Counted from the stretch's first letter, positions 1 to 9,067 are shown. The stretch: DNA of 64,000 nucleotides from Methylobacterium sp. SyP6R (GCF_019216885.1 NZ_JAAQRC020000001.1:124001-188000); one strand, 5' to 3'. Translations and numbers: made by a program. Notes: generated from the sequence alone by a model not told the origin.

Positions 1-1
1 T

Positions 2-982
2 CAGGCATTAATATCCGGCACGCTTGATATGCGTCGCGATCGCCCGTTGTTGGATAAGGCGCTCAATGGCTCTGCTTTTGGCGTTGATCCGGTGTCGTGT
101 GTGGCGGCTGCACGAATACTCGTTGGAATCCGTGCAGCACACCAGAACTTTGAGCTAAGGCGCGATTATCAAACCGAGATATTATTTCGCCTTTCACTTG
201 GTGCAATATGCCATCAGATCAACTGGGATTTTATTTCTAAGCATCTTGGTCTTGCATTTGATGAAGAGGGGATTTCTGCTGCATATCTAGCCAACGTCAC
301 AGCCCGTGATATTAGTCGTTGGTTCGGAACATATCATCGACCTGAACGCCTGCGGGCACAGGAACGAGCTTCGTTGTTGCGCGACCTCGGAACATCACTG
401 CTGCGGATATGGAATGGCGATATAGCGAAAATGCTGGATGACACCGAATTTAATATACAAGGTTCAAGGGGGTTTTTGGCACAACTCGACAAATTTGAAG
501 CATTCCGCGAAGATCCACTACGAAAAAAATCAAATGTCATTGTTCATGATTTAGTGCGAGACAAACTTGTCCCTTTCAAAGACGAGAACAGCATATCTCC
601 CGCTATTGATTATCATATCATGAGAATGTATCTGCGCAATGGTCGTGTGTATCCACTCCATCACGAGACCATGTTGCTTCTTAAGGGTGATTCCACCCCG
701 CGCCCGCGCTTGGTCAAGCTGCTGCGACAGGCAGTCAGTGAAGCATTGTCACTGACTGCGTTTTACGCTGGCATGTCAATACCACAGGTGAATGGCTTGG
801 AATGGGAAATCGGGCGAGAAAAATGTGATAGAATTAGCCCGCAGTGTCAAATAGTCGGACAGCTTGATGAAGGTCAATTTATAAATAAAAGTATCTGTAT
901 CTATTCTGAATTCTGCCGAGCTTATTCGGATCCGAATTTTTTATCTTTACGTGAACCTGATCTGAAAAAGAGCTTTTACTAA
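2..982 (+). CDS. DNA-glycosylase-like protein with FeS-loop-type cysteines (5' end cut by window)
   Basis: The frame is open to the first base, so the gene probably begins before the window; the first internal ATG is at 29. Numbered from that ATG, the visible 317 residues contain a conserved-looking PAIDYHIMR segment (residues 191-199). This recalls the catalytic Asp region of helix-hairpin-helix DNA glycosylases. The C-terminus has Cys at 266, 273, 290 and 296, spaced C-x6-C-x16-C-x5-C, which resembles the FeS cluster loop of endonuclease III (C-x6-C-x2-C-x5-C) with an insertion; CIYSEFC is close to the endonuclease III third/fourth Cys segment. No clear HhH hairpin is visible. The gene is clearly richer in A+T than the chromosome, and its stop codon overlaps that of the convergent methyltransferase by 4 bp. 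A base-excision or restriction role is inferred. It could instead be an unrelated four-Cys protein. Confidence 0.45.
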   Translation, partial: QALISGTLDMRRDRPLLDKALNGSAFGVDPVSCVAAARILVGIRAAHQNFELRRDYQTEILFRLSLGAICHQINWDFISKHLGLAFDEEGISAAYLANVTARDISRWFGTYHRPERLRAQERASLLRDLGTSLLRIWNGDIAKMLDDTEFNIQGSRGFLAQLDKFEAFREDPLRKKSNVIVHDLVRDKLVPFKDENSISPAIDYHIMRMYLRNGRVYPLHHETMLLLKGDSTPRPRLVKLLRQAVSEALSLTAFYAGMSIPQVNGLEWEIGREKCDRISPQCQIVGQLDEGQFINKSICIYSEFCRAYSDPNFLSLREPDLKKSFY

Positions 983-2373
983 TTTTTGATTTCGAAATAG
1001 ACAAGTGCCTCGCCCAATTTTTTATTTGGAGCGTACGAATTTTGAATGGGGCTCATGTATCCCATATGTGATTTTACGTATTCAGTACGGGCCACCTCTG
1101 ATTCGCATCCGAGATGGCTGAGCATTTCACAGCATATGGTTGGAACGTCTATTGCAATATCCTTGTAATATGAATTTTGGATAACAATCAATCCCTTCCC
1201 ATTGGCTTTTAAATTAGAAATAGTCGCCGCTAGTGCTTCCGCAAGGGATGAAAAATATTGTCTGTATGTATGGTAATAATACCGACGACTTGCATATGAG
1301 CTATGTGCTTCGATTTTTTTGAGAACTTCATTGCAGTAGCGACCCCAGACGCTTGGTGGCTCACCGTAGTTTTTTTCGTTTATTTTGGTTGTCCCAATCA
1401 TCATTGATTTTAAGTCAGGAATCGAGAATTTAAGGAAGACATTCAGTACAGTGAGTTCAGGTATATGAGCTACAACATAATCCAGTCTGTTTAGGTAAGG
1501 AGGAGAGGTTAAACAAATATCATATTTCTCGTTTGAGATATAATCTCTCACATCTACATTGACAATATTTGGTTTTGTGGCGTATGAACAGGTCGATAAA
1601 TCGTCCATGATTCTTTTTGCATAGTTTTTTGCCGTAGATTCGAGCGTAATTCCTTCTTCTGCTTTTTCAGACAGTGAGGGTCGGTACCATATTGGGTTGC
1701 TTCCTTTCTCAAGTTTTGTAACATCTCTTGCGGCAAGACACAGGCTCACGATGGTGACAATCTCGGAGTCATAATTTCCTAAGTTATCGTTTAATAGATT
1801 TCCCCAAATTTCATTTATGTTTTTATTTAAGCCCATTTTTCTCGCGACGCTTCGCAAATAACTCATGTCACTGCGCGATATCGCGCTCTGATCTGCCTCC
1901 TCGGTTGCAATCTTATTATCTCCTTCTAGATATGTATTCACTAGATTTGTGTCAAAGCAGACGGCAACCCGTGATCGCGCAAGTAGACATGAAAATGGAC
2001 TAATATCTATTCCCAGCGAATGACAGCCTAGACCAGATGCTGCGATCAGAGATGTCCCTGAGCCTGAAAATGGGTCAATTATCTTCGATTGGGTGTTGCA
2101 ACCTAAATACTCAATTGCAGCCTTTGCGAAAGGAAGCGAAAATGCCGTATAGGTGTATGCCCAGGAAAAAGACTGATCACGTCGGGATGGACGTTTCACT
2201 TTTGTAGTTGGCAAGTCGATCAGAGAACGACGCGCAGTCAGAATAAGCTCTTCTTGCTTCGGTGTTGTTGATCGATCATAAGCATTTAATTCGTTGCTGA
2301 TCGACGCCGTTTTTTGAGTATCGCGAGCATCATCTAATTTGTTAGATGAATGCTTTATAGAATGCTCGTTCAC
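979..2373 (-). CDS. DNA methyltransferase (N4-cytosine or N6-adenine type)
   Basis: This 464-residue protein has the two hallmarks of amino-methylating DNA methyltransferases. Motif I, DPFSGSGTS, lies at about residue 100 (AdoMet binding), followed by an acidic GIDIS. The catalytic motif IV, TSPPY, lies at about residue 289. Motif I precedes IV by some 190 residues, leaving room for a target-recognition segment between them. An aromatic FSWAYTYTAF stretch at about 69-78 may be motif X. The SPPY form is common in N4-cytosine enzymes but does not prove the base modified. The gene is A+T-rich, unlike the host, and converges on the glycosylase-like gene with a 4-bp overlap. It is probably part of a restriction-modification or DNA-protection module carried by the integrated element. 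The methyltransferase call is firm; base and site are unknown. Confidence 0.85.
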   Translation of the reverse strand: MNEHSIKHSSNKLDDARDTQKTASISNELNAYDRSTTPKQEELILTARRSLIDLPTTKVKRPSRRDQSFSWAYTYTAFSLPFAKAAIEYLGCNTQSKIIDPFSGSGTSLIAASGLGCHSLGIDISPFSCLLARSRVAVCFDTNLVNTYLEGDNKIATEEADQSAISRSDMSYLRSVARKMGLNKNINEIWGNLLNDNLGNYDSEIVTIVSLCLAARDVTKLEKGSNPIWYRPSLSEKAEEGITLESTAKNYAKRIMDDLSTCSYATKPNIVNVDVRDYISNEKYDICLTSPPYLNRLDYVVAHIPELTVLNVFLKFSIPDLKSMMIGTTKINEKNYGEPPSVWGRYCNEVLKKIEAHSSYASRRYYYHTYRQYFSSLAEALAATISNLKANGKGLIVIQNSYYKDIAIDVPTICCEMLSHLGCESEVARTEYVKSHMGYMSPIQNSYAPNKKLGEALVYFEIKN

Positions 2374-2526
2374 GCGACCCTCTGAATCACTATTTATGGC
2401 ATCATGCTGATCATTTATTAGGCGCTTAAATGGTTATTTTCCTCTTAAATTCCATGTGGCTTCGTAGGCAAAGGAGGCTGGTAATTCGATGTAGTTGACA
2501 AAATTGCGCGCTAATAAACAGATGCG

Positions 2527-3849
2527 TTATTGACGCTTCCACTCAGGCCGCAGACGATCAACCAAACGCTCAAGGCGCACCTGGCCGTAGTGCTTGTCAA
2601 TCATGGCCAGCGATGTACGGCAGTTTCGGGCCACGTCGAGCACTTCGGAGCCGTTGGCCAGCTGCTCGCTGATGTAGAAGTGTCGGAGAGAGTACGGCGT
2701 GCGTTTGATGCCGCGGTGGTCCCGCTCCAAGCCGGCCGCCTTCAGCAGTTCGGTGAAGCCGTTGGCCACCGACGTGATCCGCTTGCCCGTGTCGCTCGCA
2801 AACACCGGATCGGCATCTACGGGCTCACGGCCCATGCTGCGCTCGAACAGCATCCACAGGGTATCAAACCACGGGATCGCAGCCTTCTGCGGGATCGCCT
2901 TGCCGCTCCTGCCCTTGCCTCGCACCTGCAGCCGGATGTCGCGCTGATCCACGGGCTTGCCCCGCCCGGCCCGATACCCCAGCACGTCGCCCCACGTGAG
3001 ATTGTACATCTCAGTGGGCCTGAGCCCGGAGAATGCGCCGATCATCACGTAGGCGTGCAGCAGGGTGCGATCGCGCCGCGTATGATCGTCCAGCCGCTTG
3101 ATGCGCCAGCGACGCTTGTCGCTGGCCTCCACCATGGCTCCGCTGCCATCCATGATGGGGTCCACCAGCCGGCCGAGGCTGATCTTCTGCAGGTGAGCGA
3201 ACTCGTGTGGCTCAAAGCTGGGTCGCCGGTTGTCCGGCGTACGCCGGGCCTTGATGGTGACCTCCGGCGGCGTCTTCAGGTAGCCCTGCCGCGAGGCCCA
3301 GCGTAGCAGCTGCCTCAGCACCACCAGCTCGCCTCGCTGGCGGCTCAGAGAGGGCGCAGAGCGGCGTACGGGCCGGCGCAGGCGATGACCTCCCCTCTCG
3401 TACTCGATGTGCGTGATGAGCTTGCCAGGACCCTCGGTCCAGTAGGTGCGTCGCCACTCCGCATAGCGCTCCAGATCGGCCTCGCTGACGGCATCCACAG
3501 GCTTCTGGCCGAAATAGCCCACGAAGTACCGCCGGATCACTGCAGGCTCGCTCTTGCCCTGGTCCGCCCGCCGTTCGCCGCGCTCCACCTCACGCAGGAT
3601 CTGCGCGATGTACTCCTCAGCCACGCCCTCGAACGTGTGGGCGCGGGCAGTGAGCCCCTGCTGCGCGCGATACGTCGCCTCGTACCAGATGGCCTCCGCC
3701 CGGCGCTGTGCCTCCCGGAGATCGTCGGTGTCGAGGGAGCGCTTGAGCTGCCCCTGCCCGCGGATGCTGAAGCGCATCTGCCACTTGGCGCTGCCCTTGC
3801 GCTGGAACAGCTGGAAGCGCTCGTCGGGGACGTTGCCAGGGGGTCTCAA
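2527..3849 (-). CDS. Tyrosine recombinase / phage-type integrase
   Basis: The 440-residue protein has an N-terminal DNA-binding half and a C-terminal catalytic domain. The first catalytic Arg is in SGLRPTEM (R277), the second in YSLRHFYIS (R389), and the nucleophilic Tyr is in DKHYG (Y421). The usual first His of the HxxR box appears as Tyr386, and the usual GH before the nucleophile reads RNCRTS, so the box is divergent. The start is TTG at 3849; no ATG or GTG lies between it and the upstream in-frame stop. The gene sits beside the 3' end of tRNA-Met, the classic position for an integrase of a tRNA-targeted island. Its G+C is host-like, unlike the two cargo genes beyond it. It should excise or integrate the element whose right end is seen here. 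Confidence 0.9.
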   Translation of the reverse strand: MRPPGNVPDERFQLFQRKGSAKWQMRFSIRGQGQLKRSLDTDDLREAQRRAEAIWYEATYRAQQGLTARAHTFEGVAEEYIAQILREVERGERRADQGKSEPAVIRRYFVGYFGQKPVDAVSEADLERYAEWRRTYWTEGPGKLITHIEYERGGHRLRRPVRRSAPSLSRQRGELVVLRQLLRWASRQGYLKTPPEVTIKARRTPDNRRPSFEPHEFAHLQKISLGRLVDPIMDGSGAMVEASDKRRWRIKRLDDHTRRDRTLLHAYVMIGAFSGLRPTEMYNLTWGDVLGYRAGRGKPVDQRDIRLQVRGKGRSGKAIPQKAAIPWFDTLWMLFERSMGREPVDADPVFASDTGKRITSVANGFTELLKAAGLERDHRGIKRTPYSLRHFYISEQLANGSEVLDVARNCRTSLAMIDKHYGQVRLERLVDRLRPEWKRQ

Positions 3850-3885
3850 GGGGCGGCCCTGTCTGGTTACTGCGGTGCAGATGAC

Positions 3886-3977
3886 TGCGCTAGGAGTGCG
3901 CTAGAGTGCTTTCTGACCCCCCAGCAAACCGTTACGCGCGCAGGGCAATTTTTGGGGCTGCGCTAGCACTGCGCTAG
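3886..3977. repeat. Two pairs of phased TGCGCTAG repeats upstream of the integrase
   Basis: The octamer TGCGCTAG occurs at 3886-3893, 3897-3904, 3959-3966 and 3970-3977. Within each pair the spacing is exactly 11 bp, about one helical turn, and the pairs are 73 bp apart. They lie between the integrase start and the tRNA. This fits arm-type integrase sites, excisionase sites or an operator for the integrase gene; which one is not decided by the sequence. Confidence 0.7.
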
Positions 3978-4013
3978 GAAATATTGCCGTTCTGGCGCAA
4001 GGGCAAGGCAATG

Positions 4014-4040
4014 AAAAACCCCGCTAAGTGCTTAGCGGGG
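4014..4040 (-). terminator. Rho-independent terminator after tRNA-Met
   Basis: A perfect hairpin with 10-bp arms (4019-4028 and 4031-4040) is followed on the minus strand by five T residues (4014-4018). It lies 11 bp downstream of the tRNA 3' end and is the likely terminator of the tRNA transcript. Confidence 0.88.
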
Positions 4041-4051
4041 TTGAAAAACTT

Positions 4052-4128
4052 TGGTAGCGGAGGAGGGATTTGAACCCCCGACACAAGGATTATGATTCCT
4101 CTGCTCTGACCAACTGAGCTACTCCGCC
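4052..4128 (-). tRNA. tRNA-Met (anticodon CAU), elongator type
   Basis: A 77-nt cloverleaf can be folded by hand on the minus strand. It has a 7-bp acceptor stem closed by a G-U pair, a D arm, a 5-bp anticodon stem (GAGGA/TCCTT) with loop ATCATAA giving anticodon CAT, a T arm with TTCAAAT, and an encoded CCA at 4052-4054. The body resembles alphaproteobacterial elongator tRNA-Met. A CAT anticodon could in principle also be tRNA-Ile2 read with lysidine. Its 3' half is the probable integration target of the neighbouring element. Confidence 0.93.
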
Positions 4129-4252
4129 GCGCGGTGGCCGGTGCGTGTCCGGCTCTGCGGTGGCGCGGATATAGGGGGAGGCGGGCGGGCCTGTCAAGGA
4201 ACCGTCGCAGGCCTTTTTGCGCCGCGCCATTCGGGGCGCAGCGCGGCCGGGC

Positions 4253-5473
4253 TCAGAGGGCGTCGCCCAGGATCTCGGCGACCTGGGGGATGTCCTTGTC
4301 GCCGCGGCCGGAGAGGTTGACGACCATCAGGTGGTCGCGCGGCAGGCTGGGGGCGAGCTCCTTGACCTTGGCGAGCGCGTGGGCGGGCTCGAGGGCCGGG
4401 ATGATGCCCTCCATCAGCGAGCAGAGCCGGAACGCCTCCAGGGTCTCCGTATCGGTCGCCGACAGGTAGGTGACGCGGCCCATCTCGTGCAGCCAGGCGT
4501 GCTCGGGACCGATGCCCGGATAGTCGAGGCCCGCCGAGATCGAGTGGGCGTCGGCGATCTGGCCGTCGCCGTCCATCAGCAGGTAGGTGCGGTTGCCGTG
4601 CAGCACCCCCGGCTTGCCGCCGGTGAGGGAGGCCGCGTGCAGGCCGCTCGATACGCCGTGCCCGGCCGCCTCGACGCCGTAGATCGCGACCTCGCGGTCG
4701 TCGAGGAAGGGATGGAACAGCCCCATGGCGTTCGAGCCGCCGCCGATGCAGGCGACGAGGGAGTCCGGCAGGCGGCCTTCCATCTCCAGCATCTGCGCCT
4801 TAGTCTCGATGCCGATGATCGACTGGAAGTCGCGCACCATCGCCGGGTAGGGATGCGGGCCCGCCACCGTGCCGATGCAGTAGAAGGTGTCGGCGACGTT
4901 GGTGACCCAGTCGCGCAGGGCCTCGTTCATCGCGTCCTTGAGGGTGCGGGTGCCGGATTCGACCGGCACCACCTCGGCGCCGAGCATCTTCATCCGGAAG
5001 ACGTTCGGCTTCTGCCGCTCGACGTCGACGGCGCCCATGTAGACGACGCATTTGAGGCCGAACCGGGCGCAGAGCGTCGCGGTGGCGACGCCGTGCTGGC
5101 CCGCTCCCGTCTCGGCGATGATCCGCGGCTTGCCCATGCGCCGGGCGAGCAGGATCTGGCCCAGCACGTTGTTCACCTTGTGCGAGCCGGTGTGGTTCAG
5201 CTCCTCGCGCTTGAAGTAGATCTTCGCGCCGCCGAGGTGCTCGGACAGCCGCTCGGCATGGTAGAGCGGGCTCGGCCGGCCGACATAATGCGTGAGGTAG
5301 GAGGTCATCTCGGCCTGGAAGGCCGGATCGGCCTTGGCCGCCGCATAGGCCTCCTCCAGGGCGAGGATGTTCGGCATCAGGGTCTCGGCCACGAAGCGGC
5401 CGCCGAAGATGCCGAAGCGGCCGCGCTCGTCGGGGCCGGTGCGGAACGAGTTCGGATTCTGGGGAGCGGTCAC
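4253..5473 (-). CDS. trpB: Tryptophan synthase beta chain
   Basis: TrpB condenses indole with L-serine to make L-tryptophan, using PLP in an alpha2-beta2 complex. The PLP lysine is in HTGSHKVNN, the phosphate-binding glycine loop is [10 protein letters not shown], and the C-terminus is typical (LSGRGDKDI). The open frame runs up to 5677, but the first 68 codons are Arg/Pro-rich and unlike TrpB. The GTG at 5471-5473 gives [10 protein letters not shown] and a 406-residue protein of normal family length. It starts 52 bp after the trpF stop, so the two are probably cotranscribed. The usual next gene, trpA, is absent: 124 bp downstream is the tRNA-Met gene and then the integrated element. Confidence 0.96.
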   Translation of the reverse strand: MTAPQNPNSFRTGPDERGRFGIFGGRFVAETLMPNILALEEAYAAAKADPAFQAEMTSYLTHYVGRPSPLYHAERLSEHLGGAKIYFKREELNHTGSHKVNNVLGQILLARRMGKPRIIAETGAGQHGVATATLCARFGLKCVVYMGAVDVERQKPNVFRMKMLGAEVVPVESGTRTLKDAMNEALRDWVTNVADTFYCIGTVAGPHPYPAMVRDFQSIIGIETKAQMLEMEGRLPDSLVACIGGGSNAMGLFHPFLDDREVAIYGVEAAGHGVSSGLHAASLTGGKPGVLHGNRTYLLMDGDGQIADAHSISAGLDYPGIGPEHAWLHEMGRVTYLSATDTETLEAFRLCSLMEGIIPALEPAHALAKVKELAPSLPRDHLMVVNLSGRGDKDIPQVAEILGDAL

Positions 5474-5525
5474 GGCGGGAGCTCTGCCTCTGGAAGGATT
5501 CGCGAAAGAACTGTGTCGGCGGGGC

Positions 5526-6254
5526 TTACGCCCTTCGCGCCGCAGGGGCAATTTCCGGTGCGGTCGCACCCCCGACGGCACGCGCGGCGGCTTTCGCGGT
5601 GCCTGCGGCAGCCTTGGCTGCCGCCACGAAGGCGGCGATGCGGTCCGGATCCTTGTGGCCGGGGCGCGATTCGACACCCGACGAGACGTCGACCGCCTGG
5701 GCGGCGGTCACCGCGAGAGCTCCGGCGACGGTCTCGGGGGTGAGGCCGCCGGAGAGCATGAACGGCTGGTCGCGGCCGGCCCCGGCCAGCAGCGACCAGT
5801 CGAAGGCGTGGCCGTTGCCGCCGGGCAGGATCGCGTCAGGCGCGGGCTTGGCGTCGAAGAGCAGCCGGTCGGCGATCGCCGCGTAGCGGGCGGCGCGGGC
5901 AAGATCCTCGGCGGTGGCGATGCCGAGGGCCTTCATCACCGGGCGGCCGGTGCGGGCCTTCACCTGGGCGACCCGCTCCGGGCTCTCGGCGCCGTGGAGC
6001 TGCAGCCAGTCCGGATCGAGGGCCGCGATCACCGCCTCGATCAGGGCGTCGTCGGGATCGACCAGCAGCGCGACGCGCAAGGCCCGCCCCCGCGCCTGCC
6101 GCGACAGGGCGGCGCCGAGGGTGAGATCGACGTGGCGCGGGCTCTTTTGGAAATGGACGAGGCCGATCAGGTCGGCGCCGGCGGCGAGCGACGCGTCCAG
6201 GGTCTCAGGGGTGCTGAGGCCGCAGATCTTGACGAGGATGGGAGCGGTCGACAT
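5526..6254 (-). CDS. trpF: Phosphoribosylanthranilate isomerase
   Basis: TrpF carries out the Amadori rearrangement of phosphoribosyl-anthranilate, the third step of tryptophan synthesis. The TIM-barrel motifs are clear: [10 protein letters not shown] near the N-terminus (catalytic Cys), [15 protein letters not shown], and the C-terminal phosphate-binding segments LSGGLTPE and [15 protein letters not shown]. The last 35 residues are an Ala-rich extension beyond the barrel (about 242 residues against about 210 in typical TrpF). It lies upstream of trpB in the same orientation and downstream of the cyclodeaminase-family gene with a 48-bp gap. Confidence 0.96.
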   Translation of the reverse strand: MSTAPILVKICGLSTPETLDASLAAGADLIGLVHFQKSPRHVDLTLGAALSRQARGRALRVALLVDPDDALIEAVIAALDPDWLQLHGAESPERVAQVKARTGRPVMKALGIATAEDLARAARYAAIADRLLFDAKPAPDAILPGGNGHAFDWSLLAGAGRDQPFMLSGGLTPETVAGALAVTAAQAVDVSSGVESRPGHKDPDRIAAFVAAAKAAAGTAKAAARAVGGATAPEIAPAARRA

Positions 6255-6302
6255 CCGCTCCCTATACGCCGATCCGCTTCCGCCCGCACGTGAAACGGGC
6301 GT

Positions 6303-7241
6303 TCAGGACGGCCGCGTCAGGCTCTCCCACACGCATGCGGCGGCGGCGAGGTCCTCGATCGCGGCGCCGACCGACTTGAACACCGTGATGGCCTCGGGGC
6401 TTTGCCGCCCCGGCGCCTCGCCGCGGCACAGGGCCGCGAGGTCGCCCGTCACGGCATCCGGCGCGAGCGCGCCGGACTGGATCGCCACCGCCACGTCGCC
6501 GCCCTTCTTCAAGGCGTCTTGCGTGTCGACGTAGACCGGCCCGCGCAGGAGGGCCGCGTCGTCGGCCTCGCGCATCGCCGGCGTGAAGGCGCCGACGAGG
6601 TCGAGATGGGTGCCGGGCCGCAGCCAGGCGCCGCGCACCAGCGGCTCGGTCGAGAGGGTGGCGCAGGACACCAGATCCGCCTGCCCCACCGCCGCCGCGA
6701 GGTCGGTGACCGGATAGGCCGGGATGCCCTCGGCGGCCAGGATCGCGGCGAGGCGCTGGGCGCCTTCCGGCCGGCGGTTCCAGATCGCGACATCGCGGAT
6801 TGGCCGGATGGCGGCATGCGCCCGCACGAGCGCGGGGGCGAGCGCACCGGCCCCCACCATCACCATCCGGGCGGCGTCGGGCCGCGCGAGGTGGCGGGCG
6901 GCGAGCGCCGAGGCGGCGGCGGTGCGCCAGAGCGTCAGGCGGGCGCCGTCGAGGAGGGCAAGCGGCCGGCCGTCGCGTCCGTCGCAGAGCAGGACCCCGC
7001 CCTGGATCGTGTCGAGCCCCCGGGCCGGGTTGCCCGGGAACAGGGTCAGGATCTTGACCCCGACATAATCGGCCGTCCAGGCCGGCATCAGCAGCAGCGA
7101 GGCCCCGTCGGGCGCGGTCTCGATCGCGTGGTGGTGGCGCGTCGGCGCCGTCGCGCCGGCCCGGAAGGCGACGCTGAGGGCGTCGATCATCCGCAGCGGG
7201 GTCAGCGCCGCGTCGATCTCGGCCTCGCCGATCAGCCGCAT
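6303..7241 (-). CDS. Ornithine cyclodeaminase / mu-crystallin family protein
   Basis: The 312-residue protein shows the family plan. It has an N-terminal substrate domain with VGVKILTLFPGNPARGL (the catalytic-domain Lys and surrounding residues) and TLWRTAAASALAA, then a Rossmann nucleotide-binding domain opening with MVGAGALAPALVRAH. Members include ornithine cyclodeaminase, alanine dehydrogenase of archaeal type, and delta-1-pyrroline/piperideine carboxylate reductases. The exact substrate cannot be read from the sequence. The gene starts one base beyond the stop region of the LapA-like gene, so it is translationally close to it and is part of the lapA-trpF-trpB run. Confidence 0.85.
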   Translation of the reverse strand: MRLIGEAEIDAALTPLRMIDALSVAFRAGATAPTRHHHAIETAPDGASLLLMPAWTADYVGVKILTLFPGNPARGLDTIQGGVLLCDGRDGRPLALLDGARLTLWRTAAASALAARHLARPDAARMVMVGAGALAPALVRAHAAIRPIRDVAIWNRRPEGAQRLAAILAAEGIPAYPVTDLAAAVGQADLVSCATLSTEPLVRGAWLRPGTHLDLVGAFTPAMREADDAALLRGPVYVDTQDALKKGGDVAVAIQSGALAPDAVTGDLAALCRGEAPGRQSPEAITVFKSVGAAIEDLAAAACVWESLTRPS

Positions 7242-7242
7242 C

Positions 7243-7596
7243 TCAGGCGCGGCTGATCGGGGCCGGCAGGGCGGTACGGCCGACCGTGGCGCTGCTCGGA
7301 GAGGCCTGGCGCAGGCGCTCGGCCTCGTGGCGCAGGCGGGCGAGCTCGCGGCCCTTGGCGCGGCGGTCGCGGCGGGTATCGCCCTGGCCGAGCCAGGAGC
7401 CGACGCCGCCGACCACGATGCCCAGGGCGACCGCGGCGAAGATCAGCGCGTAGAGCGGCATCGGCAGGCTGAAGGCCGGCGTGCCGTCGGTGAACGGATC
7501 GAAGGACAGCATCACCGGCTGGCGGTTGGCCACCGCCAGCAGCACGACCACGATCGCAATGGGCAGCAGGATCAGGCCTTTGAGGAAGCGGATCAT
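7243..7596 (-). CDS. LapA-domain (DUF1049) inner-membrane protein
   Basis: This short protein (117 residues) has two transmembrane segments, about residues 4-24 and 47-68, separated by a loop containing the family-typical NRQPVMLSFDPF. A charged cytoplasmic tail rich in Arg and Glu follows and is probably helical. The family resembles LapA (lipopolysaccharide assembly protein A), which works with LapB in E. coli to control LpxC turnover. No LapB is adjacent here, so that role is not established. Its place between ihfB and the trp genes is the usual alphaproteobacterial order. Confidence 0.85.
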   Translation of the reverse strand: MIRFLKGLILLPIAIVVVLLAVANRQPVMLSFDPFTDGTPAFSLPMPLYALIFAAVALGIVVGGVGSWLGQGDTRRDRRAKGRELARLRHEAERLRQASPSSATVGRTALPAPISRA

Positions 7597-7724
7597 CGGG
7601 AAACCCGGTCTTTCGTCGGTGATGCGGGAAGGGAGCGGGACCGCCGGACGGAGCCCCGGAGAAGAAAGTGTAACGCGCGGCAGCCGGGAGGCCAGTGCCG
7701 ACCTCGCACGGGGCCGACCTTGCG

Positions 7725-8051
7725 TCAGCTCGCGGCGGCCTCGGCCCGGCTCGGCTCGTCGGCGCCGATCCCGGCGGCGTTCAGGCGCAGGCGCATCTCC
7801 TTGCCGGTCTTGAAGACCGGGATCGCCTTCTCGGCCACCGCCACGGCGGCACCCGTGCGCGGGTTGCGGCCGCGCCGCGCCTCCCGGCGCTTGACCGAAA
7901 AGGCGCCGAAGCCGCGCAGCTCGACCCGGTCGCCCCGGGCGAGCGCGTCCGCGATCGTGTCCAGGATGGCGTTGACGATGTTCTCGACGTCGCGCTGATA
8001 CAGGTGCGGGTTCTGCTCGGCGATCTTGAGCACCAGCTCGGACTTGATCAT
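7725..8051 (-). CDS. ihfB: Integration host factor subunit beta
   Basis: IHF-beta is a 108-residue DNA-bending protein that pairs with IHF-alpha. The N-terminus [18 protein letters not shown] and the DNA-wrapping beta arm with [10 protein letters not shown] (the conserved Pro that intercalates) are diagnostic, and the phrase [14 protein letters not shown] is typical. A 15-residue Ala/Glu tail extends beyond the fold. The gene lies between sppA and the LapA-like gene. IHF commonly assists sigma-54 promoters and integrase reactions, both of which occur in this window; any direct link is inference. Confidence 0.95.
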   Translation of the reverse strand: MIKSELVLKIAEQNPHLYQRDVENIVNAILDTIADALARGDRVELRGFGAFSVKRREARRGRNPRTGAAVAVAEKAIPVFKTGKEMRLRLNAAGIGADEPSRAEAAAS

Positions 8052-8110
8052 GGGCGGTATGGTCTCGAGAAAGGCGGGGCCGGCGGGACGATGGCGCGGG
8101 AGGGGTCTTT

Positions 8111-9067
8111 TTAAGGGCGCCAGACCGCGAGCAGGCCGCCCTGCGTCAGGCTGGCCGTCTCGTCGCCGGCCTGCCGCAGCCGGGCGGCGAGGTCGTCGTA
8201 GCCGAGAAGGCCCGCGCCGGCGGCCGCGGCCGAGAACAGGCCGAAGCGGCTGTCGGAGCGCGGCTTCCAGTCCCGCACCGGCAGGTTCTTCGCCACGCCC
8301 TTCTCGCGCTCGAGCCAGGCGACGGCCTGGCGCTCGCTGCCGGTCTCGTCGATCAGGCCGAGGGGCACGCTCTGGCGGCCGCTGAACACGCGCCCGTCGG
8401 CCACCACCTTGATCTGGTCGGGATTCATCTTGCGGCGCTCGGCCACCAGGTCCTTGAACCAGCCATAGGTGTCGCCGACGATCGCCTGGAGCGCCGCGCG
8501 GGCCTCCGGCGGGGTCGGGTGGAAGCCGCTCGGCTCGGCCTTGAGCGGCGAGGACTTCACCTCGTCGACCTTGACCCCGACCTTGTCGAGGAGGCCCGAC
8601 ACCTCCGGGTACTGGAACAGCACGCCGATCGAGCCGACGAGGCTGGTCTCGCGGGCGACGATGTGGTCGGCGGCGATCGCCGTGATGTAGGCGCCCGACG
8701 CCGCGGTGCCGTCGACGAAGGCGACGATCGGCTTCTTCTCGGCCAGCGCGCGAAGATTGCGAAAGAGTTCTTCCGAGCCGGTGGTGGTACCGCCCGGCGA
8801 GTTGATCGAGACGACGACGCCCGAGACCGCGCTCGAATCACCGACGCGCTTCATCAGCTCGCGGGTCTTCTCGCTGCCGGCGATGAAGCCGTCGATGCTG
8901 ATGCGGGCGATCTGCGGCGTGACGGCGGAGAGCCCCCTGCCCCCGGCCGCCCGCCAGCCGACGGCGCCGGCGGCGACGATCAGTGCCCCGACCCCGATCG
9001 CCCGCCACACCGACAGCTTCCGGCGTAAGGACCGCCGGTCGAGGAGAAGTTCGGCATCGATGGCCAT
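8111..9067 (-). CDS. sppA: Signal peptide peptidase SppA (short, 36K type)
   Basis: This membrane-anchored serine protease degrades cleaved signal peptides. A single N-terminal transmembrane anchor lies at about residues 22-43. The oxyanion segment INSPGG, the nucleophile in GTAASGAYI and the general-base Lys in SSPLKAEPS give the Ser-Lys dyad of the S49 family. The length of 318 residues matches the short bacterial SppA forms, which work as homo-oligomers. It lies between rpsA and ihfB on the same strand, 59 bp before ihfB. Confidence 0.94.
   Translation of the reverse strand: MAIDAELLLDRRSLRRKLSVWRAIGVGALIVAAGAVGWRAAGGRGLSAVTPQIARISIDGFIAGSEKTRELMKRVGDSSAVSGVVVSINSPGGTTTGSEELFRNLRALAEKKPIVAFVDGTAASGAYITAIAADHIVARETSLVGSIGVLFQYPEVSGLLDKVGVKVDEVKSSPLKAEPSGFHPTPPEARAALQAIVGDTYGWFKDLVAERRKMNPDQIKVVADGRVFSGRQSVPLGLIDETGSERQAVAWLEREKGVAKNLPVRDWKPRSDSRFGLFSAAAAGAGLLGYDDLAARLRQAGDETASLTQGGLLAVWRP

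Noticed and set aside
3886..3977. TGCGCTAG repeats as a CRISPR array
   Set aside because: Units are 8 bp with 3-bp gaps inside pairs, no spacers of constant length, and no cas genes.
4190..4252. Inverted GC-rich segment after trpB as an intrinsic terminator
   Set aside because: The stem is imperfect and is followed by A residues, not T, on the trpB strand.
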